NCBI GenBank assembly: GCA_964017045.1
Contig: OZ024810.1
Coordinates: 13,007,342 to 13,071,341, forward strand
Origin: Omphiscola glabra
Lineage: Eukaryota; Mollusca; Gastropoda; Lymnaeidae
Direction of reading: 5' to 3'
Length of the DNA: 64,000 nucleotides
Shown: positions 12,906-25,849 of the stretch, in pieces
Layout of the letters: each line of letters begins with the position of its first letter
How positions within the stretch are numbered: the stretch's first letter is position 1
Made by a program: the position numbers and the translations under genes
The notes under the pieces: model-generated
Database searches by the model: none
Told to the model about the DNA's origin: nothing
Seen by the model: only the letters and a program-made list of their open reading frames with translations

Positions 12906-14228
12906 TGTAGAGAATCCTAAAGCGCTCCTTGTGCTGTAGCGATATTGACGGTGATGTTGCTGGTCGAAGATAACTTTGGCCCTTTAAAACAAACAAAAAT
13001 AGGACTTATTTTTAGTTAACTCTGTGAGCTTTAACTGTTCAACGCCCTGTTTAAGTAGGTCAGAGAAGTGTCAAGGACATGTTTCCAAGTCCAAATTATT
13101 CAATAAAGATATTTCGAATACTGGTGTTCAACGTTTGCTTGTAGTAAAAAAACAATTGTGTCCCTCCTCTTTACTTTGCATGTATACCCTTGCACAATGA
13201 ACTAGGTTGCCTAAGAAAATAAGCCTTTATACATTTCATTTAAAGCCATAGTCTCATTACAGGAAAAAACAACAACATTAGAGCATACCTCATTGAGATT
13301 TTAAAATCATTAGGGAAGCCTTCTGAACCATTCACCAAAAAGAATAAATACATCTGAGAAACTCGAGAGGCAGCTTACTTGCTTGTTGAAGTGATGGTCA
13401 AAGTCAAGGGAAACCACTCTGTCGCTGAAATCTGCGGCAAGCAGAAGTGAAGTTAACATAAAGGATTTTAAAAAGTTTGGGTAATTGCACGCTACTGGTC
13501 CCTCTGTCGCTCACCCTAACCCGAACCCTAAATCTATCATAAACAAAGGGAAGTGACTCCCAATAAGGGGACCACAACAGCACATTAGCCAAAGTTTGAT
13601 TTCTTTTTGTCAGTTACGACTATTATTATGAATTTAAAAAAAAAAAAAGAGAATGAGTGAATCAAAGTTGTTTGTTCACTGATGAAGGCTTCCTGCCGAC
13701 ACATTCGTTGCTTAGTTGCGTTAATTTTTTTCAGGTTTTCCCATACTTATCTACATTGGTTTCTTTTTTTTTATTATTTGCTAACCTGATCGCAGTCTCT
13801 CCCCCGTATCAACATTTTATGTTAGTCAACAAAAAGCCACGAGTATGGCGTAAGTCTGTAGGCATAGTGTTTAAAAGCCGGGAAATATTAAAGGCAATGA
13901 GAAGTTAACTTTCTTTGTAACACTTGGACCCACCGTCTCCCTGTGATCTGTGTAAAAAAAAATGCCCTGATTTAAGCACTAGTTGTTATTTATTTTTTTT
14001 GCAGTCAACATTTTCTCTTGTATGCCATTTGTATTTTTAAAAAACTATTTGTGTAGTTGTGTCTACTCGGATATAAGATCGGATATTTTTGACCGTCCGT
14101 TATGAGTAGTAAACATGTATCGGATGTAGAACAACAGCTTGTAACATATTATTATTTTATGTCGGCCAAACACTACCCGCAAGATATGTGATGCTGGAGC
14201 GAACGTTGACAAAAGGCAGACAACCCTA

Positions 14229-14381
14229 CAGCAGCGTAGCTGGGTGTTAGCGCCGGGGGCTCGGTCAAGAATATTTCCGCTCCCACGCACGAATGAAAAT
14301 ACAAAGAAAAGAAGTGTCGACCGGGGCTGACAGCCCCCCCCCCCCACCTCCACCCTCCGCACCACCTTTCCTACGCCTCTG
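14229..14381. mobile_element. Candidate hAT-type MITE
   Basis: The left end is CAGCAGCGTAGCTGGG and the right end CCTTTCCTACGCCTCTG, imperfect inverted repeats of the same CAGnnGCGTAG style as the element at 16145. The flanks caacccta and atgtccta match at 5 of 8 positions. The interior is GC-rich with a C-run. Support is moderate. Confidence 0.45.
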
Positions 14382-15837
14382 ATGTCCTATAATTCCAAGG
14401 TGTTACATTGTGATTAACGCAGCTGTAACATACGTATACATTACACGATTTCGTGACTGAAATTGATTTACAGTTGTTATTGTCTTTATAATTATGTTGT
14501 GATGGCGTCGTCATCGTGTGTTGATTTACTTTTTTTTTCCGAAGATGTTGGGACTTTCAAAGCCTCCCTATGCTTCAACGTGTATTGAGTAACCTCATAC
14601 ATCGCTCTCTTTCTAAAATACGATTGAGATATTATCTAAGGTAGTGGCACATACTTGCAAGAACTGTCAAGGAATATTAGTATTTCGGAGAATTATTTTT
14701 TAATAAATTGTATTAGGCAATCCGCACTTGATATTCTATTTGATCAAAATTATGACAAACATTTTGAATGTTTAATGCAATTTACAAAAAAAAATAATAA
14801 TAAGTGGACGCTACCTTCGCAAACTATTTACTATAACGAAAAGGTAATTAACCGCAGAAAGAACACCCATAAAAATCTTTGTTTTTTTTTTAAATTATAA
14901 AATACAACTTATTTGAAAATTGCTTTAAATAACTTCGATCATTGAAACAAAAAAAAAAATTAAAAATTGAATTTGAAAATTTGAATTTAAATACCCAGTA
15001 TACAAATCTGTGTTCCCGTATGACGACGCTTACAGGGAGAGATTAGATTGTTTCACACATACAAAAGTCCGATCTATCTCGTTGACTGCGCACGTGCATG
15101 CGCGCACACACATATCCTGATATTATTTCAACAATGATATCTTTAGTATGCTTAAAAGGAGTCGCCCAATGTAAAACAAAAAATAGTAATCTAACTTTGA
15201 GTAAATTAGAATTAATATACTGCATTGTAATTGTAACAACACATGTATTCATTATATATTTAATGTATGTAATAGAAAATTAGTCCAGTCTCTTGGCACC
15301 TACGTCGCATCTGTACTTGCTTATTAGTATATATTTGAAGTAAGATAACTGTTGATAAGAGTGCATTTCATCCACCAATTTTGGGATTAGAATGTTCTTC
15401 AACACAAGGCGAACATTCCCAATAGCTTTGCTAATAATCTGCAGTGGAAGCCTAAGGCCTATTGCATGATAAGCCAGCGCCTAAGGAAATGTTGCTCCCT
15501 GAAACAAAGGATACATTTTAATTTCACAGATGATATCCATATTCATCCTGATATCCATATTCATCCCTTTCAGTGGAGAGTTTATTTTTAACAAATTCAT
15601 TAAAATTTTCAAAACGATGTTCGATTTATTAATTTTTTTTTTAAGTGAAGGAGACCCGATCCTTCTTCGTCACGCAATCTCTTTGGACTTACTTCCCTTA
15701 GTTAATGGTTAGAATGTTAGTTAGTCAATAGACTTCATTGGCAGAGGGATGATCCTCTTAAAGAGCACAAGGAAAACTCTAAATTTTACATTGGTTGATG
15801 TCTATATATAAATTAAGTAAATTAACAGCGGGTGCAT

Positions 15838-16125
15838 GTGTATTAGGTACAAGTATTCAAGATGCACGTATTATATTAGGCACACGTATATTAGGCACAC
15901 GTATATTAAGCACACGTATATTAGGTACACGTATATTCGGCACACGTATATTAGGTACACGTATATTAGGCACACGTATATTAGGCACACGTATATTAGG
16001 CACACGTATATTCGGCACACGTATATTAGGTACACGTATATTCGGCACACGTATATTAGGCACACGTATATTAGGCACACGTATATTTGGTGCACGCTTA
16101 TTAGGTATATGCATATTAGGAACAT
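15838..16125. repeat. 15-bp minisatellite
   Basis: The unit ggcacacgtatatta (c/t and t/c variants) is repeated about 18 times. Because 15 is a multiple of 3, several frames stay open and yield long repetitive translations on both strands. I regard these as non-coding. A hAT-type MITE starts 20 bp downstream. Confidence 0.9.
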
Positions 16126-16144
16126 TATATCAGGTACATGTTTA

Positions 16145-16329
16145 CAGTGGCGTAGTGAGGGGGGCAAGGGGAAGAATCATGCCCCCGGCGCTACTCACAA
16201 TGGGGCGCCAAATGGTATATTTTACTATAATATTGTATGGTTTTCGAATAAGGGGGGGCGCTAAAAAGGTATTGGGGGCGCTAAAAAGGTATTGTGCCCC
16301 GGGCGCGAGTTAAGCTCGCTACGCCACTG
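16145..16329. mobile_element. hAT-type MITE, CAGTGGCGTAG family, copy A
   Basis: The termini CAGTGGCGTAGTGAG and CTCGCTACGCCACTG are inverted repeats. Flanks catgttta and catggtta form an 8-bp target duplication with one mismatch. The gggggcgctaaaaaggtatt segment is internally duplicated. Copy B at 42292-42456 is the same element in inverse orientation. Confidence 0.8.
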
Positions 16330-16720
16330 CATGGTTATAAGATATATATATATATATATATAAGCTATAGGTATATTAGATATAAATATACATATATACA
16401 TATACATTAGATACGTATAAATAAACTAAATGTATATTATCTACATATTTATCTGGTCAGTGTACATTAGTTAGGTATGGGATACATTTATGTATTCGAC
16501 GTTCCATATTTGTTTAATGTACTTAGAAGTTCTGCCATGTAAAACAGAACAACTCTCACGCTGTACAACAGGAGCTATAAGAAAAAGGGTTCCAGCGAGA
16601 ACATAATAATAATAATAATAATAACGTTTATTTGAAAAATCACGCTTCGCCCCCAAAGGCTGCAAGTCAACCACATCAAAAGAGAAATGAACACAATCTA
16701 TATTTTCCTACATTGAAATA

Positions 16721-16813
16721 CAAAATACTACAATACAAAATACAAAATACTACAATACAAAATACTACAATACAAAATACTACAATACAAAATACTACAA
16801 TACAAAATACTAC
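16721..16813. repeat. 15-bp minisatellite, about 6 copies
   Basis: The unit tacaatacaaaatac is repeated about six times. No gene is associated. Confidence 0.85.
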
Positions 16814-17403
16814 ACACGAGCACACCCATTCAAAGTAGTACATCTCCTTGCAACCATAAACAACACAATCCAATATACATCTGGGAGATAATAGCTAGCC
16901 GGAAAAGATGGTAGACAACATACATGCCATACCGACTGATTTCCGTGCCTTTTACAGTCAGTTTATTCCAAGGTTGTTGTTTTTTTTTGTGCGTAAAGAA
17001 GAGAAAATTCAATGGTGTGTTTACATGTTTCTTTTAGTTAAGTCGCAAAATAATTGAAAGCTCATAATATGCTCCAGTTTTTGCTGAGGTAAAATATCCC
17101 ATTTTTCCGCTTCTACATGAACATCCTGTAACAATTAAGAACCGATTTCCCCACTGATGTAATTGCTCCTCCAGCCCCAACCGCCGCCCCCCCCCCCCAA
17201 AAAAAAAAAATTTTAAAAAAAAAATAGCGTTCCATTAACAAAAATTGTTGTTTGCTCGTGTGGCATGGACCAGTCCCTTAGAAAAACTGTACAACCCAAC
17301 AATATTTTTTATCAATGCAACGCTTACACATAAGTCAACAGGATGGTAGAAAACTCATCGCGATGTGCAGCTTTAGACAAATTAACTTTGACACCAATCA
17401 TGC

Positions 17404-17410
17404 TATATAA
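17404..17410 (+). promoter_or_regulatory. TATA box of the secreted-protein gene
   Basis: TATATAA lies 85-91 bp upstream of the first ATG of the ten-exon gene. Transcription would start about 30 bp on, near 17435, leaving a 5' leader of about 60 nt without an intron. Inferred from position and sequence only. Confidence 0.55.
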
Positions 17411-17494
17411 ACCTCTGCTACGTTGGCTTAAAACGACGAGGTAATAATTAGTCTCTTTACTCATTTATCCAGATTTGTTGCTCCAGTTACTGAG

Positions 17495-20400
17495 ATGATG
17501 AAGGGAATCGTTTTATTCCTTAGTGTGTTTGCAGTGACCTATGGCCAGTTGCGGGTGAGAAATATAGCTTAGCTTTTTAAAACCACAAAAAAATAATTAA
17601 TTTTAAGATACAGGACTTTTTCATCACCACGACAGTGTCAAGATAAATTGACAAATATACATTGACATGATACATTGACAAGATACATTGACAAGATACA
17701 TTGACAAGATACATTGACAAGATGCATTGACAAGATACATTGACAAGATGCGTTGACAAGATACATTGACAAGATGCGTTGACAAGATACATTGACACGA
17801 TACATTGACAAGATACATTGGCAAGATACATTGACAAGATACATTGACACGATACATTGACAAGATACATTACCAAGCAACAGCTATCTATCAACATAAC
17901 TACTGGGATGTTGATACCACATCAATGTCCTTATAGATACCACATCAATGCACCTCTAGTTCTTTGTAGCTTTTTTTATTTTGTGTATGTTTTAGTTGCT
18001 ACACATTAAAAAATTACAACAACAAGAAACAAAACAAAAAACTCAGTTAAAGAATTTTGAATACTGAAAACGGTATGTGCAGCATAATCAAAAAGAATTT
18101 CAATTTATTTGTAGCAAACAATGCGCCGTATGTTAAACTCTATTTAACAAATGCGTTCTGGCTTTAACATTTGAAGAACTGTGGTAAGCCTAGGCATAGG
18201 GGCTGGTGCAAGACCGTCATAGTTAAGTGTTTTCAATGAATCGAAGATCTGTGTTTAATTATGGTTTGATAAGGCAAATAAGAAAACCAAAAATCATACA
18301 AGACACTTTCCTTCATACTTTATGCAGAGCATTCTGTCAAAGAACTTAACAAATTGCGACACCGCAAAAATAAAATATATAGATGAACATGATTGCGTTT
18401 GCGGGAATTTTTTTTAATGCCATGCAAATTTAAAAAAAAAAAAAAAGGTGGAAATATGATTTTGATCTCAAACTCTGAGAAATATATTTACCAGATTACT
18501 AAATAGATAATGTCGTAGAAAAAAACATTTCTTTTTGTACAAAAATGAACACCCTACTATTTCAAAAAGACGAAATAAAACAATAAGATTAGATTTTTAT
18601 TTTTTTTTTCAATTGCATCTGCTAGACAAAATAAAAACGTCACGGTAAAAATAGATATTTTAGTATACGCTATAAAATGGTTGGATGTTGTAAAATGTAC
18701 AATTGCTTCTTAATATTTTTTTGTTGCATTACACATGAATGATCTTTTTTTTTTTTCAATTCTTAGAATGAAACTGACGAGACTAAGACTCATGGGCCTG
18801 GATATAGAGGAAGGGGGCCTTTTAGGAACCGTTGGCAGTGGAAAGGTCAAGGTTGCAAAAACCAAACTGTTTTACCCAGGGAGGTCAACACAGAGGCCAA
18901 TGATTTGTTTCAAATTATATTTGACATTTTTGATGAGGTTTCAAAGGGTGAGAGAATATTTTTACAAGCCTCGATAAATACTTAAGGGCACAGGCGATCA
19001 TTTTCTCCGTCCTGCCCCCCGAAAGTTTTCGGCGACTAATTTCAGATGAACGGTTGAAGTATGACGACGACTGTACATAACTGTTTAATCGTGTGACTTG
19101 CTATAATTACAAATTATAAAAAGTAATTAAATGCCACTGGAAATATATAAATACATATATACATTTATATACATATATATATATATACCTCCGGGGGATG
19201 CAAAGAAACCACGTTGCTTTTGTAACATTCAGTAAATAAGTGCATAAAAACAATAATTTCAAATGTCGCTACATATATCAATATACAATTATTTAGTTGT
19301 ATGGACTCTATATTTGTTCTTTCTTTTTAGGGGAAAGCGGGGGGGGGGGGGGGGGGCAAGAAGCGAATGAGAGCACATCATGGTGCGCAGTCGGGGCGGA
19401 CACCATCCACTCATAAATATGTTATAAGATATATAAATATTTACAAATACCTGTTGGCATTAAATTAATAATCAGTATTCTATTGAACAAATCACCCAAC
19501 CTTCTCTAAGTCTCAATTTTCTATTATTTTATTTGGGCTATCGTTGGTGTATTCATCGTCCACAGCTTATTTTAAATTCATTCGCCAGTGCCACATGCTT
19601 GACTTTATTCGTATTGTCATTTCTTTGCATTTGTTTAATATATATATACCAGGAATCAACGCCACAAAGTTGGCCCAGGATTCACAGTCCATTAAAGCCA
19701 AGGCAGACGCCCTTACTGGTGAAGGTAACTACAATACATTTCATCTTTAGCAGTTTTTTAAAAAAGAAAACTTTAAAAGTTCGTAACGAAAAGAAATGTT
19801 TCTTCCTCTGTTTTATTTTTTTTATTTTTTACTAATTTTAAACTTTTTATGGTAGCGTAACTTTTATATTATTTTCTTCAAAGATGAAATGGAAAAAATA
19901 AATGTGATTGAACAGTATGAAAATCTTGTTTTTACTAGTCGTTGAAGATCAAAACGAAGAATATAATGTAAATGGCATGTGCGTGCTGCCTATACATACC
20001 ATCAAAATGCTTCAAATAAAATATAGAGAGTAAACATGAAATAATAACTGTTTAAACAAAGAAATGGCCAACTATTTTTTAACGTACATAAAAAATGTAT
20101 TTAAAAATGATATTTGTTGAAGGACATCTCAAAAGAAGTGGACGAAAAATAGACGTTACAGTGTCATCTTAATATCGAAGAAGTAGTAATGTTTTTTTTT
20201 AATAGTAGTTTATACTGATTGGCGAATTCACTGGGGTGTAATATATGCATTACTAATTACATACCATGTGTAGAGAACAGTTGTTGACTGGAGTGTCCAA
20301 GCAGCCCGGGACAAATATCTTCAAGGAGAGAATGAACGCTCAACTTTTTTTTCCACACAGAGTCGCTCTAATATAATCAGTTAGTGCGGCCCAAAGGGAT

Positions 20401-23400
20401 TTTCAACACTGTCCTATCGGCCCAGTCCATTCCTGGTAGAGAGACATAAAAATAGCTCAGGCAACATTGTTAATTTCATTCGCCTCTGATTTAGTCAAGG
20501 TTATTTAAAACCTATCTAGTAATATATTATATAAATGTATAAATCAATTGTATTTCTCCCACGAAGTCACGGAGCAAGAAGTGAACGATGTGATCAATGA
20601 GGCAGCGGCTCAGATCGATTCAATATCTGCCACCAGCGCACTTTTTGATGGTAAATACGGAATTTAGGTTAAAATGTGTGAATGCTTTGTTTAAATTTTA
20701 CTTTCGGGTTACAACTTTGCGAAAACATTGACAAAGCTGACTCAGAAGTAACTCCCATGGTATACAGCTTATGCTTTAACGCTAGAACACTTAATTTGAA
20801 TTTCGTGTGCTGAGTTTAGGATAAGGACCCGTGATATTCATGCGCAATTCTTTTATTTTGGACTTAGTTTTTTTTCGTGTTTATACTTAATATTAAATCT
20901 TCCTAAATGGAACGTTAAGAACAAATATTGAAATGTTTAAAAATGTCAACGAATGACGTGTTTTTGCACCCGTTATAGTTCTAATATCCGTTATGGTTCT
21001 AAAATCCGTTATAGTTCTAACATAAAGGTAAAGCCTTTTAGTTGGTTGTTTTTCTTATTGGTTCACTGAGACAAGTCGTAGCATCTAAATAGTGGCCATG
21101 CCTTTCTAGCATGTGAATACATTTCCCATCACGAATATGCGAACCCTGATGCAGGGTAAAACATTTTAATAATAAATTATTTTTAGTTTTGCAGAAAGCG
21201 GAAAATTAAAAATGAATAGGACAACTGGAGAAATATCATGTTGCTTAAAGAATCATAGTAAACGATTTCATTGTACTTTCCTATAGTCTTCGTACATTAT
21301 TACTAATCAATTATCTTTATAAAAAAAAAGAAGTATTTAAGATTGAAACCTTAAACTGAAATGGGGTAGTGTATTAAGGTATGTGGAAAGCTGAAAAAAA
21401 TAATAAAGTCAAGATAATAAAATGAGAACATATCGGCTAAAAGCCTTCTTCGGCAGACAGGGCAAAAGAAGACAAAACGAGAAATAAAAAAAAAAAGAGT
21501 TTTAAAAACGTAAGAGTTTGTAATTCGCAATGTATGTTATGTTTAGCCGGAAGTTGGGTTTTCCAAGACAGGAATTGTATGTGTGCGATTCAAAAGCTTA
21601 CAGAAAGTAAAAGAATGTATGTGTTATTACTGTAAAATATAACTTCTTGGCGGATAATAATATTGGGAAGTATGGTAAAGATAAGAAATGAGAAAATAAA
21701 TACAGGGAAATTGAGGATCACTAGAAGGAGAGTATTTGATTGATTCCATATAGTTAAATTGAACCGAAAATCTGAATGTATTTGCTTTCCTTCCCAACTC
21801 TCGCTGGTGTGTTAGTACAGGAAATCGGTGTCGTGATGGAAACATCTGATGTGCCTTTGTGTTTACATCCTTCACACAGCTTGAATGCACTCTTTCACTT
21901 ATTATCATTAAATAGGGATCCAAGATTTTATTTCGACTTCAAAAAGGTGCTTATTGAGCTAGAATGATGAACAAAACCTGATATGAAATATCTTTAATTT
22001 CTATTTCCAGATACAGAAAGTCTGTTATTTGACATACGACGAATCGACGTTGCTCTGAAACTGTTGAAAAATTTGGCCGAAGAGGGCAAAAAACGCAATG
22101 GTAGAAGGCAAAAATTAATCATATAACGTTATCTATATAAATTATACTAATTTTAATTTTGTTTCATTACTTAAAAATTGTTAGAGTATCATATTTAAAT
22201 TGACACTATTTTAATTAAAAATATATATAAACTAATTATAGCTCGCCAAACATTGGCGAAGGTCATGCGTGATCTTCCCATCTACTAATGTTACTTGACA
22301 AAACATGAAATCAAGTGACGCACATTTAAGAATCCCAATTTTTGCTACACCCCTTCCCTAATGATACGTCACTGCACACTTTTTATTTCACGCCCATGAA
22401 CTATATTAAATATTCTGATGTCCCATCCGCTTTTAAACCGAATACGTATTACACTATATTTAAATTGATACGATTTCATTTACCAGAAAGAAAATATTAC
22501 GCGCCAAACGCAGTTGCGTTATTTTCTTTTTTATTTTCATTTAGCGTGGTTATCGGGAATTATATTTTGAACGCTATCCGGAAATGGAAGCAGTCACACT
22601 ACAGGCGTAATATATATATATATATATAAATATTTGCGATCTTCGAACACAACCATACACTGTACTTTCTTTCATACCTAGAGAATTGTATTTATTGAGT
22701 GGGTAATTATGCGGGATTTTTTTAAATTCTTAAATTAATATCAAATATATTTATTTCAGATGCAGGGGACGCCATTGATGCCGTAGTAGCCGCTATAAGC
22801 AAAACGGCAAATGTTCTGAACCTTTTACTTCCAGACTTTGGTAAAATAGTTTACTATATTTTATAGGCTTAACACTTATTTAAGTAAACCAAATTCTTTT
22901 GTAATAGCAATCTAACTAATTGGACGAAAGGGCATGACTGTAAATTTTATGATAATAATAAAATACTCACTTTAACTTAGCGTTTAAAACCTAAAATTAA
23001 GCATAATTGAGTTATCTTATCGCCCATGTTTTACAGTTAAGTCATTTATCTTATCTTCCATGTTTTACAGTTCAGACATTTATCTTATCTCCCGTGTTTT
23101 ACAGTTCATACATTTATCTTATCTCCCATGTTTTACAGTTCAGACATTTATCTTATCTCCCATGTTTTACAGTTCAGACATTTATCTTATCTCCCATGTT
23201 TTACAGTTTAGACATTTATCTTATCTCCTATGTTTTACAGTTCAGACATTTATCTACTACGCAGAAACTGGTGTTCTCTCAGGTAATAAAAAAAAATTAA
23301 CCAAAAAAAAATTTTTTTTTAAAATTAAGTATGCTTATTTATTCACGCCAACTCATCGAGCTGAGACTTGGCACATAGACTCGTTGCCGAAGACAGCACA

Positions 23401-25455
23401 TTATGTCAATATATTAGGATTTTTTTTCTAAAACAAATAAACAGACTCTTGTCAACCTCTATTCCCGTATCAGTATTAGCTAGTTTCGAAATGGCATCTT
23501 ATGGGCAACGGTGTAGTTGGCTCTAAACTCGTTATATTTAGGTCTATTTCATTTTTGTCTCATTGTCATACAGCATAATTAATTAAATTTTGACGTACCC
23601 TTGTAAAATAGAAAAGGAACTTTATAAAAAAAAAATTACCCCCGTATCAAACATGTTTTTGTTTCATTTCATACTTCGTTAACATTTATATTTCAGTTGA
23701 TCCGAAAGATGGTTCAGAAAATGAGGTTTGTTGGAACTTGTTATTTTATTGAACTAGAAAAAAAAAACAGTAACTGACTTTAAAAAAATACAATCTGTAA
23801 TATTAACCTAGAGTGGCAAAGTGGACTTTTTAAATCACGTGATCACCTTATTTCTTTAAACCTATCTGTTTTTTTCTTTTATGTTTTTTTTTACTTCATT
23901 ATTAAATTCATTATAGTAACTTCACTTTTCTTCGTAACTGGCTGGCTGGCAAATGCTTTGGGTGGCTAATTCACCCGTCACATGGATTCGTTACCGATGT
24001 GAACAGATTGCATCACATTTTCAAAGCCTCCCCCCCCCCCCCCCGGGCCAAGCCCAAACACCAAAATGTGTGGAAAGGTCTTGCTAGCCAACCACAGACA
24101 AAAGAAAAGTTAAAATAAAGAATTTTTTCTAAATAACTAAATTCTAAAGCCAAAAAAAATATTTGATTAACACAAAGTGTAAACTAATATATCAATATCA
24201 ATAGTATTGAGTAAATTATAGTATTCAAAATGACAGTGATTAATTTTTTAAAAATAAAAATCTGCCTTCAATATTAAAAACTATTACATGTTTTCTATTT
24301 CAGAACACTGATCCCACCAAACAAAAACGAGGTAAGTAGTGGCATTCTAAGCAGAGGAAAACCCGATTTCACACATCGTTCATGTGTTCGTAGCCTGTAA
24401 CATAGACAGGCTTTTTTTATTTACTCTACTGTTCTGTTGAAAATCAAACTCTTGCCAACGTTGGTAACTATAATTTTTTATGGCATTGACATAATGCATG
24501 AGATCCGATTGTTTGGCGGCAATTGTTGACATCACCGAATCCAGTATATTAATCATATTTTCGGTTAATAAACAATAGGCATTGTTAACAGAAAGAAAGA
24601 AAGTTTCTTATGTGTACGCCCAACGAATAGACATTCTATTTTAAATTTCCACACGCAAAATTTCCAATTTAGATTAAGCTCATCAAATTCCAAGTGGGCC
24701 ATCTTTCGATAATTTTATAAAAAGGGACTAAAGTTATCCATCTAGGAACTTTTAATAACAAGGGAGTTAGATACCCATCTATGAACTATTATAAAAGTGT
24801 GTTAATTTATCCATCTAGGAACTTTTATAAAAAAAGGGAGTTAAGTTATCCGTCTAGGAACTTTTATAAAAGGTGGTTAGAAGTTTCTAGATGTTAAACA
24901 TAGCGTTAATCTGTTTCCAATGACATATTTACATTGAGATGAATGACGCAGATTTAATCGTTAAAGCTAGCAGCATCTTCATCCCTGACCCTTAAACATA
25001 CCCGAGGCACCAATGCCGCCATTCATTTAGCTCCTACAGCAACCCCCCCCCACCCCCCGCTTCCATAAAGTTTATATTATTGCGATGAGGTCGCTGGCCA
25101 AAAATAAAATATATTTATTTTTGATAAAAATAAATTAAATACAAATTTCACATTTGTTTTCGTTTCGCTTTTACAAAGAGACAAGGAATGCACACAACTA
25201 AAGAAAAACAAGAAACAAACCAAAAAACGAAGGATCTAAAAAACGATCAGTTGTTAACCTTTCAGAAAGACACAAGGGTTGAGTGATTTTTGACTGCAGT
25301 CAATTTTTATACAGGAGTTTGATTTTTAAAAAAAGATTTTAAAAAAGAAAGAAAATATTTCTATTGAATGACTAACATTGTTAACATTATTCGTTTCAGG
25401 AGCTATCTGCATTAGCTGGAATAAGAATAGAGGATGCATCTCATGGAGTGGGTAA
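17495..25455 (+). CDS. Unrecognised secreted glycoprotein, ten exons
   Basis: Coding exons read by frame, splice sites and phase: 17495-17554, 18767-18947, 19653-19724, 20567-20650, 22011-22100, 22760-22840, 23241-23282, 23697-23725, 24304-24331, 25400-25455 (TAA). Every intron is GT-AG and phases agree throughout; exons 3-7 are symmetric phase 1-1, of 42-90 nt. The product is 240 residues. Residues 1-17 are a hydrophobic signal peptide with likely cleavage TYG/QLR. Residues 27-50 are Gly/Arg-rich (GYRGRGPFRNRW). N-glycosylation sequons are at N21, N52 and N83. About residues 60-200 are amphipathic helices with no cysteine. K221-R222 is a dibasic site, and the tail GAICISWNKNRGCISWSG has Cys226 and Cys235 and a terminal Gly; Cys50 is the only other cysteine. 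I infer a processed secreted precursor releasing a cyclic, possibly amidated peptide. I do not recognise the family; a structural or mucus protein is equally possible. The start is the first of two adjacent ATGs. Confidence 0.8.
17648..17875. repeat. 13-bp minisatellite in intron 1
   Basis: The unit acattgacaagat is repeated about 17 times, with acacgat and gcgttg variants, starting about 90 bp inside intron 1 of the secreted-protein gene. Minus-strand open frames over it are artefacts. Confidence 0.9.
23003..23252 (+). repeat. 34-bp tandem repeat carrying splice acceptors
   Basis: The unit tttatcttatctcccatg plus ttttacagttcagaca is tandemly repeated across the end of intron 6. Its ttttacag acceptors end at 23036, 23070, 23104, 23138, 23172, 23206 and 23240, exactly 34 bp apart. 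The last one begins exon 7, whose first bases (ttcagacatttatc) are therefore also in the repeat. Acceptors with ttcagacatttatc after them are near-identical to the used one. Using the acceptor at 23138 would add 102 nt in frame with no stop. Confidence 0.9.
24725..24885. repeat. Degenerate ~37-bp tandem in intron 9
   Basis: Four imperfect units share atccatctaggaacttttat and a following aaaagggagttaa block. It lies inside intron 9 of the secreted-protein gene. Confidence 0.7.
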
Positions 25456-25520
25456 AACTAAAAAAGCTCAAACTACTGGGCGGAAGACGCGGATGAACAT
25501 CAAAATATATAAATGTCTGA

Positions 25521-25550
25521 AATAAATCACCGCAGAGAATAAATAATAAA
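25521..25550 (+). terminator. PolyA signals of the secreted-protein gene
   Basis: AATAAA occurs at 25521-25526, 25538-25543 and 25545-25550, 66-95 bp after the stop codon. This supports the TAA at 25453-25455 as the true 3' coding end. Confidence 0.65.
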
Positions 25551-25849
25551 TCAATCTTTAAACTGAGTTGTTGTTTTATTGGGGTGGGGTACCTCATAAA
25601 AGTCTAATAGTCAGTTAGTTTGTTTTGTTGTGTTTTTTTTTTATTTTTAGATGTTTTTCTTAAAATATTTTTTTCTCCATTGTAAAAGAAATAATTATAC
25701 ATGATATGACTTCCTTTAACATCAATCTGAAATGTCAAACTAAGCATTAACATAATCAGCCATCTCCGGAAGCCATTTAAAATATACATTAAAGTAACAA
25801 ATGAAAAAAAATGACATCTCATAATAATAACACTTTGCTTTCACGACTT

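Noticed and set aside
15795..16313. 172- and 142-codon open frames on the plus strand
   Set aside because: They are translations of a 15-bp minisatellite running into a hAT MITE; the unit length keeps all frames open, and there are also minus-strand frames.
17577..17897. Minus-strand Cys-rich repetitive open frames of 79-106 codons
   Set aside because: They are shadows of the 13-bp minisatellite in intron 1 of the secreted-protein gene.
21627..21923. 98-codon minus-strand open frame in intron 4
   Set aside because: Plausible amino-acid mix but no motif, splice or homology support that I can see.
23007..23431. Open frames of 97 and 123 codons across the acceptor array
   Set aside because: The 34-bp repeat lacks stops, so frames stay open; only the short exon 7 part is supported as normal coding sequence.
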